A DNA stretch of 64,000 nt from Lethocerus indicus (Eukaryota; Arthropoda; Insecta; Hemiptera; Belostomatidae): contig JACDQD010000103.1 of NCBI GenBank assembly GCA_019843655.1, positions 12,957,501 to 13,021,500 on the forward strand, written 5' to 3'. Shown in pieces: positions 39,593-51,597 of the stretch. Each line of letters begins with the position of its first letter. Positions within the stretch are counted from its first letter, which is position 1. Under the pieces are notes generated by a model that ran no database searches, was not told the origin of the DNA, and saw only the letters and a list, made by a program, of their open reading frames with translations. The translations under genes and the position numbers were made by a program.

Positions 39593-42500
39593 GGATTGGA
39601 TTCTTCATTTATTCAATTCTGATTTGCGTGAGATTCCAATAACAATTCCATTCGCTATATAAAAATGGTATAGTGTCATTAGAGTTTGAAAATTCTTTGA
39701 TTCCAAATTAATTAAGCGTTTACTCATTGAACCGAAGGGTATTACATCTGCATTATACTACATTTCCAAAACTCTCCATTGCCATTCATTTACTTATCGC
39801 ACTTGTTTTAAGGCAAATTTTATTAGTATTTAAATTCAGGACTTTCTGAAAGCTGTTAGGCTGTTAGTTTTATAGAAACGCCGGCAAAGGAAAAACTGGC
39901 GGCGAGGAGGGGAAACGAAAAAATAAAAGCCTCGAACAAATACCGAATAGGCTCAAATGTACAATTTATATTTTAACATTCCTCCGAATCCCATTCAAGC
40001 GAGCGATCATTAAGCGGGCAGAGCGGCTTCCAGTATAACTAGATTTGGCCTCCCGGCCCTGTTTTTTCTCTCTTTTTTTCTGTCTCTCTTTCGCCCCTTT
40101 CCCGAATAGTCTTTCGATGTTTTTCATCCGCCGGCCGGCCTGCTTAATACGGCCGGTTATTTATCAGGGAAAGGTACAATTTTTAGTGAACCGCGAACGG
40201 GGTTCACACGTCTGCTAATGAATGACTTGGGACACCGGCGGATGGCCCCACGTCTCTAAGTTGAATTTTTTGCTCCCGTTCCGCTTTATTCACCGCTTTC
40301 CGCGCTCGGTTCGGTCCGTCAGAGAGAGTCTCTTTATATTGTTTTTATTCGAAGATATAAAGTATTTTTCAACCGTTTCTTTATTTTGCCCGCGCTACTC
40401 CGCCGGCCTTCTTAACAAATCCTTATTAACCGATTATGCGAATACCGCGCCGGAAAAATAGACGAACGGCCGGGTTAATTATGGAAGCTATTAAACCGGC
40501 GAAGAGGAGAAGACTCGTGCCGCTTCGGGGCGATTTTCAATGCAGATTTTCTTTTGCCCAAGTTGCGATTTCCATAATTTATACCCGGGAGTTTATTGCC
40601 AGCCAGCGTCGGCTCTTTTATCGATCGCCGTTGATTAATTAGAAATGCAACGCGAATCGATTCATATAATATAATTGACTGACCCGATACTGCGGCATTT
40701 AAAACTATTATCTGCGAGAAAGCACCACAACAAGGGGTCGCGAGGTTGTTTAAGACAGCTTTTTCATCGCTAGTTCAATATTCTGTTCGATTTCATTTAA
40801 GTAATATTTGAAAAGTACTTAGGCGTATTACTGGCAGAATTCGAAGGAAAATCGCAACCAAATTGAAAATGCTTGAATAATTGGCGTATGCCCTTTATTT
40901 ATTATTACCTTCAATTTAATTAGCATATTTGAATAAAATTGGAGCGAATTTAATTTGAAAATATAATTGAAAGGCTATTATTAATTGTAGTTGACGAGCG
41001 TAATTAGAATATTATCACCCCCAGTGCTATACCCCCCTATTATTAGTGACCTATTAGCATCGGGGATAGAATTTAATGCACTATTATTCATTATTCATAC
41101 GGTTTCATAATAATATTAATTGTAACGCTTATTATAACACGGACGGACTTCATTATGCTCGCCCCCATTGGTAATATTTGTATACTTATTAAGAGAACTT
41201 CAATGCATTAATACTGTCTGAGAATTTTGAGATTAAAATAAAAATGTATTTAAGTTATACATACATTACAGGTATACGTGTCCGTCCCCCGAATTATTTT
41301 GTCGTGTAGTCTTTGAAATTTATCCCGATAAATTTGAGATTTAAGCCGGATTAACACTCTGAGAAAGCTGTCCACTTCAGGTACGAACTGGATGTAAAAT
41401 CGAGAAAGTGTTTTCTTCTGCCCACTACCCAAATATTGACGTCATCAGCAAGTAAAATATCTTCATGCGATGTCAGAAAATTAATACTGCCAATAATTAT
41501 TCGTGTAACAAGGAAATAATCGCAGACGATAATAACTGGTACGTAAACAAGAGTAATTTTGGGAAGATACCCGCTCGATTCCAGGAAAAAATACGGGCCA
41601 ACTCCTTATCAGTGAAAGTGTGGTCCGTTTATCGTGAAAGTGAAATTTGCGGACGAGGTCCGTTTCGATGATCCTAGATCTTGCCGAGTGAACCCAACCC
41701 GCATTTCACGAGACGCCGGCGCAATTCACGTCCGCCCGATGAACCTCCTCTCGGCCCAATGAACTTGATAATTGAAATGTCCGATTAAAATATCGGGCTC
41801 CCGTTTTCCTTTGAATTCAGATAGGGGCTGACCTCGGCGAGGCCGTCCCGGCTCTATTAATAGCCGACACGTGTACCGGCGCCCACAGGAATTTGACATT
41901 GGAAATAAAGTACGGTAAAGCGATACGGAATTTATAATTAGTGTACTTTCCCCGCTAACATCCTCCTCAAAGGGGTCAAAGGTACCCTCGTTTTATTGGG
42001 TACGGAAGAAAAGCCCGCGAGAGCGCATTCGCAATCTGCGTTAACGAAAAATCAGATTAATTAGAACTGGATGACTAGATCAGCGTGATACGGACGCTAG
42101 TACATCTCGTTTGTGTAAAACCTTTTCCGGTCTCTGTAGACAACCGTAAGTAGCTTGTTAATTGGGGTATACCGTTACAGTATTTTTTTTAGGATTATTT
42201 CAAACAATTTATTAAGATTGAAACTATAATTAATTAATGACCAGTTAAATTGTTGTACGTAGTTTCCGTTGTATAATCCAGGAATATGCAAAGGAGAGTT
42301 ATTTCCGCGTAGTACGGCATTAAAATTTCTGGCATCTACTGATTACCTGAGAGGGTCCGCATTTTCCAACAACCGACCTTTTACTGCGTGCTTCCGAAGG
42401 AAAACTCCGCCGGGGGCGAAAAAAAGAAGTCAATATTTACAATATCAGCGTTTAAATATCGGAGTAAATAATTTTCAAAGCGCTTCGTTATACGTTTGGT

Positions 42501-42754
42501 TTAACGATTTTTCGATTTTAATAGTTGCCACTGAAATGCAGTTCGGAGTCGGTCTAACGGCCGGTCGGGCTACTGTGTGTGCCGTATAAGGTGAAAAAAA
42601 GCCGTGGAGGGAGGGGGTAAATCCATTAGTGCGTTGAACCTTTTTTATTGGCCAAGAACTTGTGGAGCATAAAACTGAAATTCAGCTCGGTCGACAAACC
42701 TTTTTTTTCTCTCTTTCCCTGTCTTTCCCCGCTCGAGGAAGAGAGAGAGATTGA

Positions 42755-42769
42755 GGGAGGGAGGGAGGG
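42755..42769 (+). repeat. (GGGA)n tract, G-quadruplex pattern
   Basis: Four GGG runs separated by single A (GGGAGGGAGGGAGGG), a minimal-loop quadruplex pattern, inside a GA-rich stretch 42737-42780. Confidence 0.85.
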
Positions 42770-43407
42770 AGAGAGTGAGATGCCATCGCCGAGGCGTTCA
42801 AACTGGTCGAGTCTTAAACTCGATTTTTATTAAACGATCGTTAAATGTTTGTACAACGGGGCCGCTTCTTGTTATTTTGTTTATTTCCCGTCCCCCGCCA
42901 CCCACGGCCGGTTAACCGGCTAAATATCATTAAATTGGTCCTTAACTCCCATAAAATGGAATTGTTTAATTCCGATTAGCGGTACGCTACAATTTGCGAA
43001 CCTCCGTGTTTTATGGTGCGCAGTTCACCGCGCTATGAAACTGCATCCAATGCGCCGGGTCGAATTGGAACCGCCAGGAATGATTACCGCCCTTAATTAT
43101 ATTGGGCCGTAAAATTAATGTTTCTCTTGTGGAGATTTATCACGAGGAAATTAATTATAGTTGAATGACTGGCGCGCTGGATCGAATTGCGTCTAAGGCT
43201 TGAAACTGGGGGTCTTTTTCTTTTTCAGACCGAGCAACATATAAGAGAGTTTGAATGTATTCAATGTATTCTAATTTCAATGTTTTATCATTTTGGTAAG
43301 GCAAACCATATTTCCATGTTCTACATTTCAGGAAACGAGGGAATCGTAAGTAATCATGAGCTATTTTTGGTATTTGACCAGAAAATGAAATTTGGAACGG
43401 CATGCTC

Positions 43408-43782
43408 ATCCGTAGATTTGTTGTGTTTCTGTCCTCTCGCTGGTTTGGTCTTTGCTAGCCCGGTTTCGGCTACTCACCATCTTCAGTAGCGGTGTTAGTC
43501 ACTATTGGCACTTTGGATGTTTTCGGGCATCCTCACTGCACTGTCGCTGTCACTTGTACTGTGGTGTCAGTTTGTCGGGTGTATATCGGGTGTCGGGGGT
43601 ATCTTGTTATTGTGTTATTGGGGAATGTTGTTTGTCTTATTTGAGTTGAGGGGAGGGTGGTATCTAACACCGGTACTGTAGATGGCGAGCAGCCGAAACC
43701 GGTCTAGCAAAAGACCAAACCAAAAACACAACAAATCTACGGCATTCCAACCCCTCGCAGACCACAAAACAGGTATGTTAGA
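43408..43782. mobile_element. Second inverted-pair copy of the dispersed repeat
   Basis: Same family as the element at 17.4 kb, in the opposite orientation: the central segment here is the reverse complement (GGGCATCCTCACTGCACTGTC-like). Left arm (minus) about 43408-43495, right arm (plus) about 43671-43779 ending in the block CAGACCACAAAACAG/GTATGT. CATGCTC flanks both ends (43401-43407 and 43783-43789), a possible 7-bp target-site duplication. Both hammerhead-like cores are damaged: CTGTAGA instead of CTGAAGA in the right arm, GGC instead of GTC at the cleavage triplet in the left arm. Confidence 0.8.
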
Positions 43783-44520
43783 CATGCTCTTCATTTATGG
43801 CATTTTCTCGTCTGTTTCCACTGTGTTCAAATTTGATATTTTTCTTTTGTCCATCTTAATACATGAATTAATTTAGCCTTCCTACAACACTCAAGTGACA
43901 AGCTACATTTTTATAAATATTTTAGTGGAAAACTAACTAACAGTTTTCTTGTTCTTGGTGGGTAAACGAATATCCGGTTGATAAATGTTATTAGCAAGTA
44001 GATAATAAGTAGAAATAAACGGGCAATTTGAAACCAGTCTATATATCAGAAGCGAAAGAACCGGAAGCACTTTGCTCACGGGGCGAATGCCGTGGTCGGC
44101 TGGAAATCAGGATTGTAAAATTGTCTGTATATATTTTATGGAAGCGTCTCGTGATAGTTCGAATAACGCGAGGCTGGCGCTGGCGGCGTTACAGCCTGGA
44201 CTTCGACGTCGGCTCACGTCAAACGACATTGCCTTATTCCGGCCGATCACGCGATAGGCCGGCTTCAACGCACAACTTCGACCGTTTCACTTTATGTTGT
44301 ACAAACAATTCGCTGTTGGACCGATTAACGATCACGATGAGTTATCACGAAGGTACGGGTGTTAGCGGCGAAAAAAAAATTAATTTCCAATTATAACGCC
44401 TGTGAAAATATCGTTTGCCAATTAATTCGGTACCGATCACAAAATAACATGAAAAATTCTTTAGTGATTACCTACGAACACTAAAGTTCGTGATAATGCA
44501 TTAATAATGGATTTTGTCTC

Positions 44521-44574
44521 GATTGCGGAAAGAGTGGACTGAACAGGAAGACCAACCATCCTGTAACATTGCGG
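44521..44574 (+). repeat. Short duplicated segment, copy 1
   Basis: GATTGCGG, AAAGAGTGGACT, GAACAGGAAGACCAACC and CTGTAACATTGCGG recur with small indels at 45044-45095, about 520 bp downstream in the same orientation. The central 29 bases differ at two positions. Confidence 0.7.
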
Positions 44575-45043
44575 TCACTTTGCGAATTCAACTTTTCCGA
44601 CGCCTGTTAAACGGCCGACAGTATTTTTGATGAAAGCTTGGGGCCAATTTCGGAGGAAAGCCCTATAAGGGGCGAAAACTGTCGCGGTGTTAACGCGAGT
44701 GAGGGGGCCGACACCGCGTTCCCCAGTAAACACAGGGCATGCACATTATACGTAGAGTTCGTCCGCTCTATCTCTCTCTGTCTCTACAAGCGCCTCTAGA
44801 ATAGTTTTCCCCCCCCCGCCGTCCAATAACTATTTTCAACGTCCTATTCATAATTGCTCGCCGGTTCGCATTCCGCAGGCCAATTGAAAGGATATTCTCT
44901 TCCTTTATCGAACGTTATTTTCCCGTGTTTTTCTTACTCCGACCCATTACTCGCATGCCGCCCTTCTAAATTGGTCCGGTGTCATACCCCGTTGTCGGGT
45001 CTTTGATTGGTAACGCGGGAGAGGGGGGCAATTTCCAGTCTCC

Positions 45044-45095
45044 GATTGCGAAAGGAGAAAGAGTGGACTCAACAGGAAGATCAACCTGTAACGTC
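45044..45095 (+). repeat. Short duplicated segment, copy 2
   Basis: Partner of 44521-44574: GATTGCGAAAGG, AAAGAGTGGACT, CAACAGGAAGATCAACC and TGTAACGTCGCC. A few bases longer at the front and missing ATCC later. Confidence 0.7.
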
Positions 45096-47444
45096 GCCAA
45101 TTGTCTCCGTCGTTGTGTTTGAGCGATTAAAATAATCGGCATCAAAACATTCTGGTTTATTGAACACGCTGAGAGTATACAGATCGTTCGATTTACCCGA
45201 GATATAAAACAGATGAAATAACTAAATAATAATATGATCAGAGAAAAAAAATATAACATGATAATTTATGGTTCTGATACTTTTTTTGGTCATTCTCAAT
45301 AATTTTTTTTAGAATTATTTCGAGAAAATCCTCTTTAGAAAGTAGAGTTTACACATATCATTTATATATATTTCGTGGAAATCGGAACTTTCTTAACCTG
45401 TATAAATTAGAAACCTTAATATTTTGGAAGCCGGATATCCAAATCGTTGTAATTTTTTTATGAAATACTATTCAAATAAAGTGGATTACACTGAAATGAT
45501 ATATGAAAGCTCGAGCTCGAATGCCTTGTCCGTTGGGCAGCAAGTAGAGCTGTTAACCAGGAACGCGGTCGACCGACTACATTAGAATCTATTAGAGGAT
45601 TCGTTCTGCTTCTTAGTTCCACGGCCACTCGGTCGGTAGTCACTGTGGTGGTTTTTAATTTTTGAAAAAAAAATATATAAAGGAAAGACAATATATCATT
45701 CGGCTTCGTGTGAGTTCCCGGGCGTTTAAAATCGTTGCCTCCTTATTTGAAACCGCCGATCGGAATACAAATAGAGGGGCGGCAAAATCTCATGAATATC
45801 ACGTCAGAAATTAATTCGGGTTATGACAATAATTTTGGATTAGCGTTCCGTCAACATTGTCGCTAATTTGACGCTGAAACTCGGCCACCCGGAAAACCCA
45901 ACGGGGTCAAGATAAATTATCACTACATTAATTTAAACTGAATTCTAATCTCGAGAATTCTGGGTCAAAATCGTTTGAGTCAAATGGGCTCTCTAGCCTC
46001 AAATAGGCTGGCACAAAGTGGTTTTTTCTCAGTAATAAGTAATAATTGAAAGGAAATTATGGATAGTTCATATAACAAATATGGATATTTCAAATGGTTG
46101 GGTCGTAATATTTACACGCATGGAATATTTGGAGTAACATAGAATAGCAGGGAGTTTAGAAATCGTGTCCTGAACCAGATTCCTTTTGGCAAAATGAAGA
46201 TGATAAATCCTCAGAATTTTGTAGATGTAAATCTATGGACAATCGGTTTGTTTTTAATGCGGGTAATTAACTCGAAAAAAAGTTGTTTAATATTCAAGTT
46301 AAGAGCCTGAGGGATTCTTCGGTGTATTCTTCTTGAATAATTACCTTTTGGTTTTAATTAGTGTCTTGATAGATGATACACTTTCTAAAATAAAACAATA
46401 ATGTACGCCTGAGGGGACACTGGATTCCAGGCCACTAGTGATATTAATAAATGTACTTGTTATTTATAATACTTAATAAAACGTATCTAGAATTGAATTG
46501 CGGAAGGGAACAATTCCAATTATTGTCCAGTATCGGTCAAAGTTTCAATTAAAATTGAGAAATAAAAGAATGTACTTTTTATTGACTTACGTTTCGGGAA
46601 CAGTTGATTTGGGGTAGGTCACGGCAGAATCATACATGTGATTAAATTGTATTCTTATCCTGGAATATATAAGATCAAATGCTTTCATTAAAAAAAAATA
46701 AGAAATCATTAAAATTGAGATGAGATATTTACGCGTGCGACTCTATGACATTAAACCTTCGATAACTCTGTACTTGTTTCGGCCGATTTAAGTCAATCTG
46801 CGTTCGAACGATTTTAAGATGGGTTAACTGCAATCACCCGATAACCCCCAGCGCGACTCCTGATAATTGAATTATATCGAGACAACGAAGCGAAAATTAA
46901 TAACGAGAAAGCAGATAGGAAATAATAATTGGTCTGGGACGCGGGGGAAAAAAATAATATAAATATAATTGAATTACACTTGCAGATATATAAAGAGGCG
47001 GAGGAGAGATTTTGAGGAGCGTTCACCTTGCGACATTGACCTGATGCCGCTGATCCCAAGATGCTGAGAAGCGTGCTCGGTTCATTCGAAGAAATACTCA
47101 ATCAGTCGCTTACTACAAGCCGTGCCATTCTCAACCACCTCTCGCCTCTTATTAGATACGTTTCGCTTTCCGCCTCCGTCGTGAATTCTGTCCCCTAACG
47201 ATTCAATGGACCGATTTAATTCAGGTAACGAATTTAATTTTTTATTTAATAATTTCGAAATATACATTTTACGGATAAAAACTTAATACAACTACAGTTA
47301 AGAATATCCTCGGTCTCGTTCCGATAGCTCGTTACAACAAACATATTCAGTACCTATTATGTTACATGACCCCGCGTAAGAGATGTTGAATCTCACCATA
47401 ATCTAATATAATGAGATTAATAAACCTAGTTATCACATTCATGT

Positions 47445-47552
47445 GTACTGAAGGTGGCGAGCAGCCAGTCTGGTAAAAACCCAGCGAGCGAAGACGGCAC
47501 ATCACAATAACCATGGTAATCTGAACTCTGGCAGACAACTAAAGAGGTAAGA
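47445..47552 (+). repeat. Degenerate arm of the dispersed repeat, 3 kb upstream of the ILP pair
   Basis: It reads TACTGAAGGTGGCGAGCAGCC, then has lost the GAAACC part, then CCAGCGAGCGAAGAC, and ends CTCTGGCAGACAACTAAAGAG/GTAAG. The final block aligns with CCTCGCAGACCACAAAACAG/GTATG of the better copies, so the donor-like end is kept. Confidence 0.6.
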
Positions 47553-48734
47553 AAAAATTTACAAATAAGCGTGGAAAGTAGGTTAATATTTAAGTATCAG
47601 ATTCCCTAAGCCTGCTAGATATAGTTGTATTTCTCTGAATTATAAAATTGAAATATTGTGTATAATTTTTGATACTATTGCTCGTACTATTGTACGTTTT
47701 AGTTCTCCTATATTTTAATCGTGGTTCTTCTAAATTAACATTCTCTATACAATTTAGTCTTTATCTCACCGAGCGATAAAATGTTTCATTTTCCTAAATT
47801 TTTCAATTTTTATTTTATAATAACGTCTTCATTAACGCGATACTTAATTGTATAACACTCCCGGCGATTTAGCCGGGACAATAAAAATGCAATAGTATAA
47901 AATACAAATTTGTATTGTTCTATGTTCTATGTATTCCAGACTAATAGAGCACGTGAAGTCTGAAAAAAGAGGCTGAAAAATGCCTCCTTTCAACCCGACG
48001 GTCGGGGGGTTACATTCACCGGGGCAAATATCCGGGGGAATGGAGATATTGCCGCGTGTCTCGTTTTAGCCCGTTAAATGCAAATAAGGGCGTTTTCCCG
48101 GGCGACCGGGGCCTTAAGAAGGCGGCCGTCGACGGAGGTCGGGGCTCTCTTTCTCCTTACGGAGGTGGGTATCTCCTCGTCCTCCACGTCGAGCGTGTTA
48201 AATTGGACTTCCCACCGAAAAAGCCCGGGATTTGCATAATAAAGAGGCGCCTTTTCGAAACACGATTTTTCCCCATTCCCTCCACCGGTGCAACCGTTCA
48301 ATTCGGTTTTGATTTGTGAAAATTGATCCCGGATGGAAATTCAAATTTTCTCGAATGCCAAATGGGGGATCGCGATTTATAGTCCGATCATATTATCCGA
48401 AAGTTCTGAAACCTCGAAAGAGAATCAATTACCCAGGCAATTCCGTCTTGGTTAATAACCATTAAAAAGTAGTGTATATTTGAGTTTAGCTGTGTTCATT
48501 GAGGCAAACTTGAAGTCAATTGAAATTTGAAATTCAATTCAAGCAATTTGCTCTTCGATCTGACCGGTTGGGAATTCCTATTATAAATTATCGCAATCGC
48601 ATTACATTTTCTCATTTCTATTGCAATGGAAGTGTTTCAAATTATTACTACAACAAGGCTTAAGTATTAATTTAATTAAACAAAGGAATTTTAATTTTTT
48701 ATCCTTATTATGTTTACGCTCGGTATATTAGTCC

Positions 48735-48775
48735 TGTGCTTAGCTCGGTTTCGGTTCCTAGTTATTGTCGCCAAT
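48735..48775 (-). repeat. Degenerate fragment of the dispersed repeat
   Basis: The minus strand gives GGCGACAATAACTAGGAACCGAAACCGAGCTAAGC, a weak match to the hammerhead-like block with ACCGAAACCG kept. Confidence 0.35.
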
Positions 48776-49077
48776 ATAGCGCTCGCGTCTAGGAAATATG
48801 GCTCATAATTGATCACTTGTTTGAATTGAACATTGTATGCGATATATTCAAATAAGTTTTTTCAGATGACACGGAAGGAGAATGTTGACGATGTTCTTGT
48901 TGATCGCTGGCCCCTCGCTGACCATCGCCGATGGGACATCGCTGATAGGAAGAAGGTAAAGTGAAGAAACTCCAGAGAACTTTCTTCTTAGGCGAAATCT
49001 GGCGGTTTGTTAAAATCCAAAACTAAGTAAACCATTCGGAAGACAGATAAATAAATACTATCCTGACCTTCAGTCTC

Positions 49078-49140
49078 CTGTCGCTGGTTCGGTCCTGAAA
49101 TAGGCCGTATTCGGCTTCAACAGCGTTCTGCCAGCAATAC
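49078..49140 (-). repeat. Degenerate fragment of the dispersed repeat
   Basis: The plus strand reads CTGTCGCTGGTTCGGTCCTGA then AGGCCGTATTCGGCTTCAAC, matching the minus-strand arm (CTCGCTGGTTTGGTC ... ACCGGTTTCGGCT) with many changes. Confidence 0.5.
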
Positions 49141-50570
49141 AATGTCGCCGAAGCATCCTTTCAGCACTGTAACTGAAGTGCTACACCGTGACAACTGTAG
49201 AATTTCATGGAATAACACCTAAATTAATTATATCAAAATGCGAAGAAACTATTAGCATTTAATGTTGCACATGTTAATTTTCCTGATTTTTAAGTTAGGT
49301 AAATCAAATTATGTAACATAAATACATAAATACCTCAATAAAAGTTAGGAAAAATATTATCCTAAAGAAGATAAAAACGATTATCTCTGTGTGGCCTTTA
49401 TCCCCTTTATACTGTGTTTTTTGTCAATCTGTTTTGCAATTACAAGAAAGATCTGTAATTTCAGATGTTCATATCAGACTGGACTTAAAGTGTTTAATAT
49501 TATTATAGGGTATTTGTAGCCAAATATTTCTAGCTCTACATCTAGCTGCAACAAAAATATATCGTGTTTATAAAATAGTCCAATAAAGCGTAATAAAGTA
49601 TTTTAAATAAGGTATAATATAACTCATTAAAAAATACAATTATGAAAATATTTTCTGCGTTCATCATTGGGTTAGTAAGCCATTCCAAAACGTCCTAAAT
49701 AACTGTAGGCTCACTTTAGCAGTTTCCAAAAGAAATAATTTAATATATCCAGAGAGTGCAACTATAAATTTTACGATATTTTACGTCTCTGCAGTTAAGC
49801 ACGAAAATTGAAAATCTCGAGTTTTTTACTTCAGTAAAAATTGTCTTTTATGGCCCAGCGTCTCTCTATCTGAAAATGATTTTTTGGGTTTAGTCTCTTG
49901 TTACATTAAAACTGATGGTAGCTGTGATCAAGAGTCTATATTTCAGTCGACATCTCAATCCTTAAATTCAATTTAAAAATACTAGTTGTTGGATGTCGTA
50001 CACGATCGAGGACTTTCAATACTGGCATTTATATGTGCTAAGAAGTATTTTTTATTAGCAAATTTATTTCCCACGTAAATAATACAATAAATACTACGTA
50101 AAATGATACACTAAAATAATCATTACTACACGTGTTTCACTGAAATTTAACAAACTTATGCAAAAGAGAAAACAAATCCTTGTTACGGAATTATAAAACA
50201 TCCCAATAAATTTACCCTTTGCTCTAGTATATTTGAAGGTGTTTTTTGTCTCCTAAGTTTTGTCTAAACACCACATTAGAAGATAATTAAGGAGTGATAA
50301 TAAATTTGGTTATATTTTAATATATATGCGTGCCAAATATAGTTATTGTGCCACGTTTACGTCTTAGTTATGGTTGGCCATTGTCCAATATCGTTGTGGA
50401 ACGATTATGCCACCGGAAACCAGTGGGTGTGAAATTGCTAAAATAGATGTCACGGCTTAACTCGGGCAAATTGATATTGACCGTCCGCCGGTTAATTGCT
50501 CACGGTAAGAACGGCCGAACAAGAATGATGACTGTGAATAAATTAATTGTGACGCAAGACAACCGGCCCG

Positions 50571-50607
50571 TATATTAACCCTTCCCGACTTACAGGAGGG
50601 CCACTCC
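50571..50607 (+). promoter_or_regulatory. Core promoter of upstream ILP gene (TATA plus initiator)
   Basis: TATATTAA at 50571-50578 is followed 32 bp later by CCACTCC (50601-50607), a match to the initiator consensus YYANWYY with the predicted +1 at A50603. The TATA match is weaker than that of the sister gene. The assignment rests on spacing, on the strong splice donor 49 nt downstream, and on the same layout in the other gene. Confidence 0.5.
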
Positions 50608-50651
50608 GACAAAGGATAAACTGAGCATCACCTGTTCCAAGTACATCCAGA
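50603..50651 (+). other. Predicted non-coding first exon of upstream ILP gene
   Basis: About 49 nt from the predicted transcription start to a consensus donor, CCAGA/GTAAGT, at 50652. There is no ATG in it. It would splice over a 774-nt intron to the acceptor directly before the ATG at 51426. The sister gene has a 53-nt equivalent. This is inferred from sequence signals, with no transcript evidence. Confidence 0.5.
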
Positions 50652-51425
50652 GTAAGTACGGAAACTTGAATAACGCATTTAGATCACAAATGGAAGACAA
50701 TATGTGTGATTTTCATTCCCTGTGTATTTGATTGGAATCTGAATTGTTATATAGTTTCGGAATCCTATAGAAGTCTAACAGTTCCTCAATCATTTTACTG
50801 TTCAGCAATTTACAGTCCCTCTCAGGTCGCATCATATTACATTACGATACTCTAGCAAATTCAGAGCATTCAAAATAAATCGGTGTTCAACGGGAGCTAA
50901 GGTCAGGATAATATTTCAGGGGAAGAAAACCAGACGGAAACGAGCTTTGCTCCAAATTTTTGAAGAAAGTCTGACCAAGGAACTTCTAATGCGAAGTACC
51001 ATTATCATCGAAGATTTATTGGTTACGACAATAATAAACATTAATATTTCAATATTTATCAGTGTTCCCAATGTCGAAATCAAAGGAATCTGACCTATTA
51101 TCGGATGACTGATAAAGCGGAACAGAATGCGTTCAGTATTCATAGACCTCAATAGATCATTTGGTTAACGCTCAAAAATATTGTAAACAAATATATTTTC
51201 CTGCATCATATATCTGTTGTTGGGCGACAATAACAGAAAATAATGTTTCCTGAAAATTTTTGTTAATATAATAATTAATTATTTCATTATTGTATTCGGT
51301 TGGCCACCGTCCTGTACAGTAAACAGTGCGAGGAGATTATGGACAACATGCCAGAAATAAAGCACGTAATTATTGCCTCTAATATTCTGTTATTAAATTT
51401 CCTGAATATCTGTGCTGAATTATAG

Positions 51426-51597
51426 ATGGTGATTTCAACGCGCTTGATTGTGACCCTGGGGTTGGCGGCCTCGATCGTCGCCGCATCGGAGTTGCACCCG
51501 TTTTTGGTTCCGCAAAACTACTGCGGGGTACACCTGAACAACGTTTTGGCCCTCGTCTGCCAGGGCAACTACTACAGCAAGAGGAAATGGGAGCCCT
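51426..51597 (+). CDS. ILP (upstream gene) coding exon 1: signal peptide and B chain
   Basis: 172 nt giving 57 codons plus one base, so the following intron is phase 1. The first 20 residues have a hydrophobic core (LIVTLGLAASIVAA) with a small-residue cleavage site before SELHPF. The B chain carries NYCGVHLNNVLALVC then QGNYYS, followed by the K-R-K basic site. The donor is CCT/GTAAGG at 51598. The exon begins immediately after the acceptor ATTATAG, so the 5' UTR must come from an upstream exon. Confidence 0.92.

Larger units (their letters stand above)
30757..43407. other. Non-coding, no gene seen
   Basis: Mostly AT-rich with a GC-rich island at about 36780-37130, a (TA)26 repeat and fragments of the dispersed repeat. 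A 140-codon frame at 37747-38169 matches no family I know and is close to chance length. Confidence 0.6.
43783..47444. other. Non-coding with one short direct duplication
   Basis: Nothing beyond the 44521/45044 duplication and ordinary AT-rich sequence is visible. Confidence 0.6.
47553..50570. other. Region upstream of the ILP pair
   Basis: GC-rich island at about 47990-48310, degenerate fragments of the dispersed repeat at 48735-48775 and 49078-49140, and a splice-bounded 32-codon frame at 48866. The last 1.4 kb before the promoter is plain AT-rich DNA where distal control elements of the ILP genes could lie. Confidence 0.55.
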
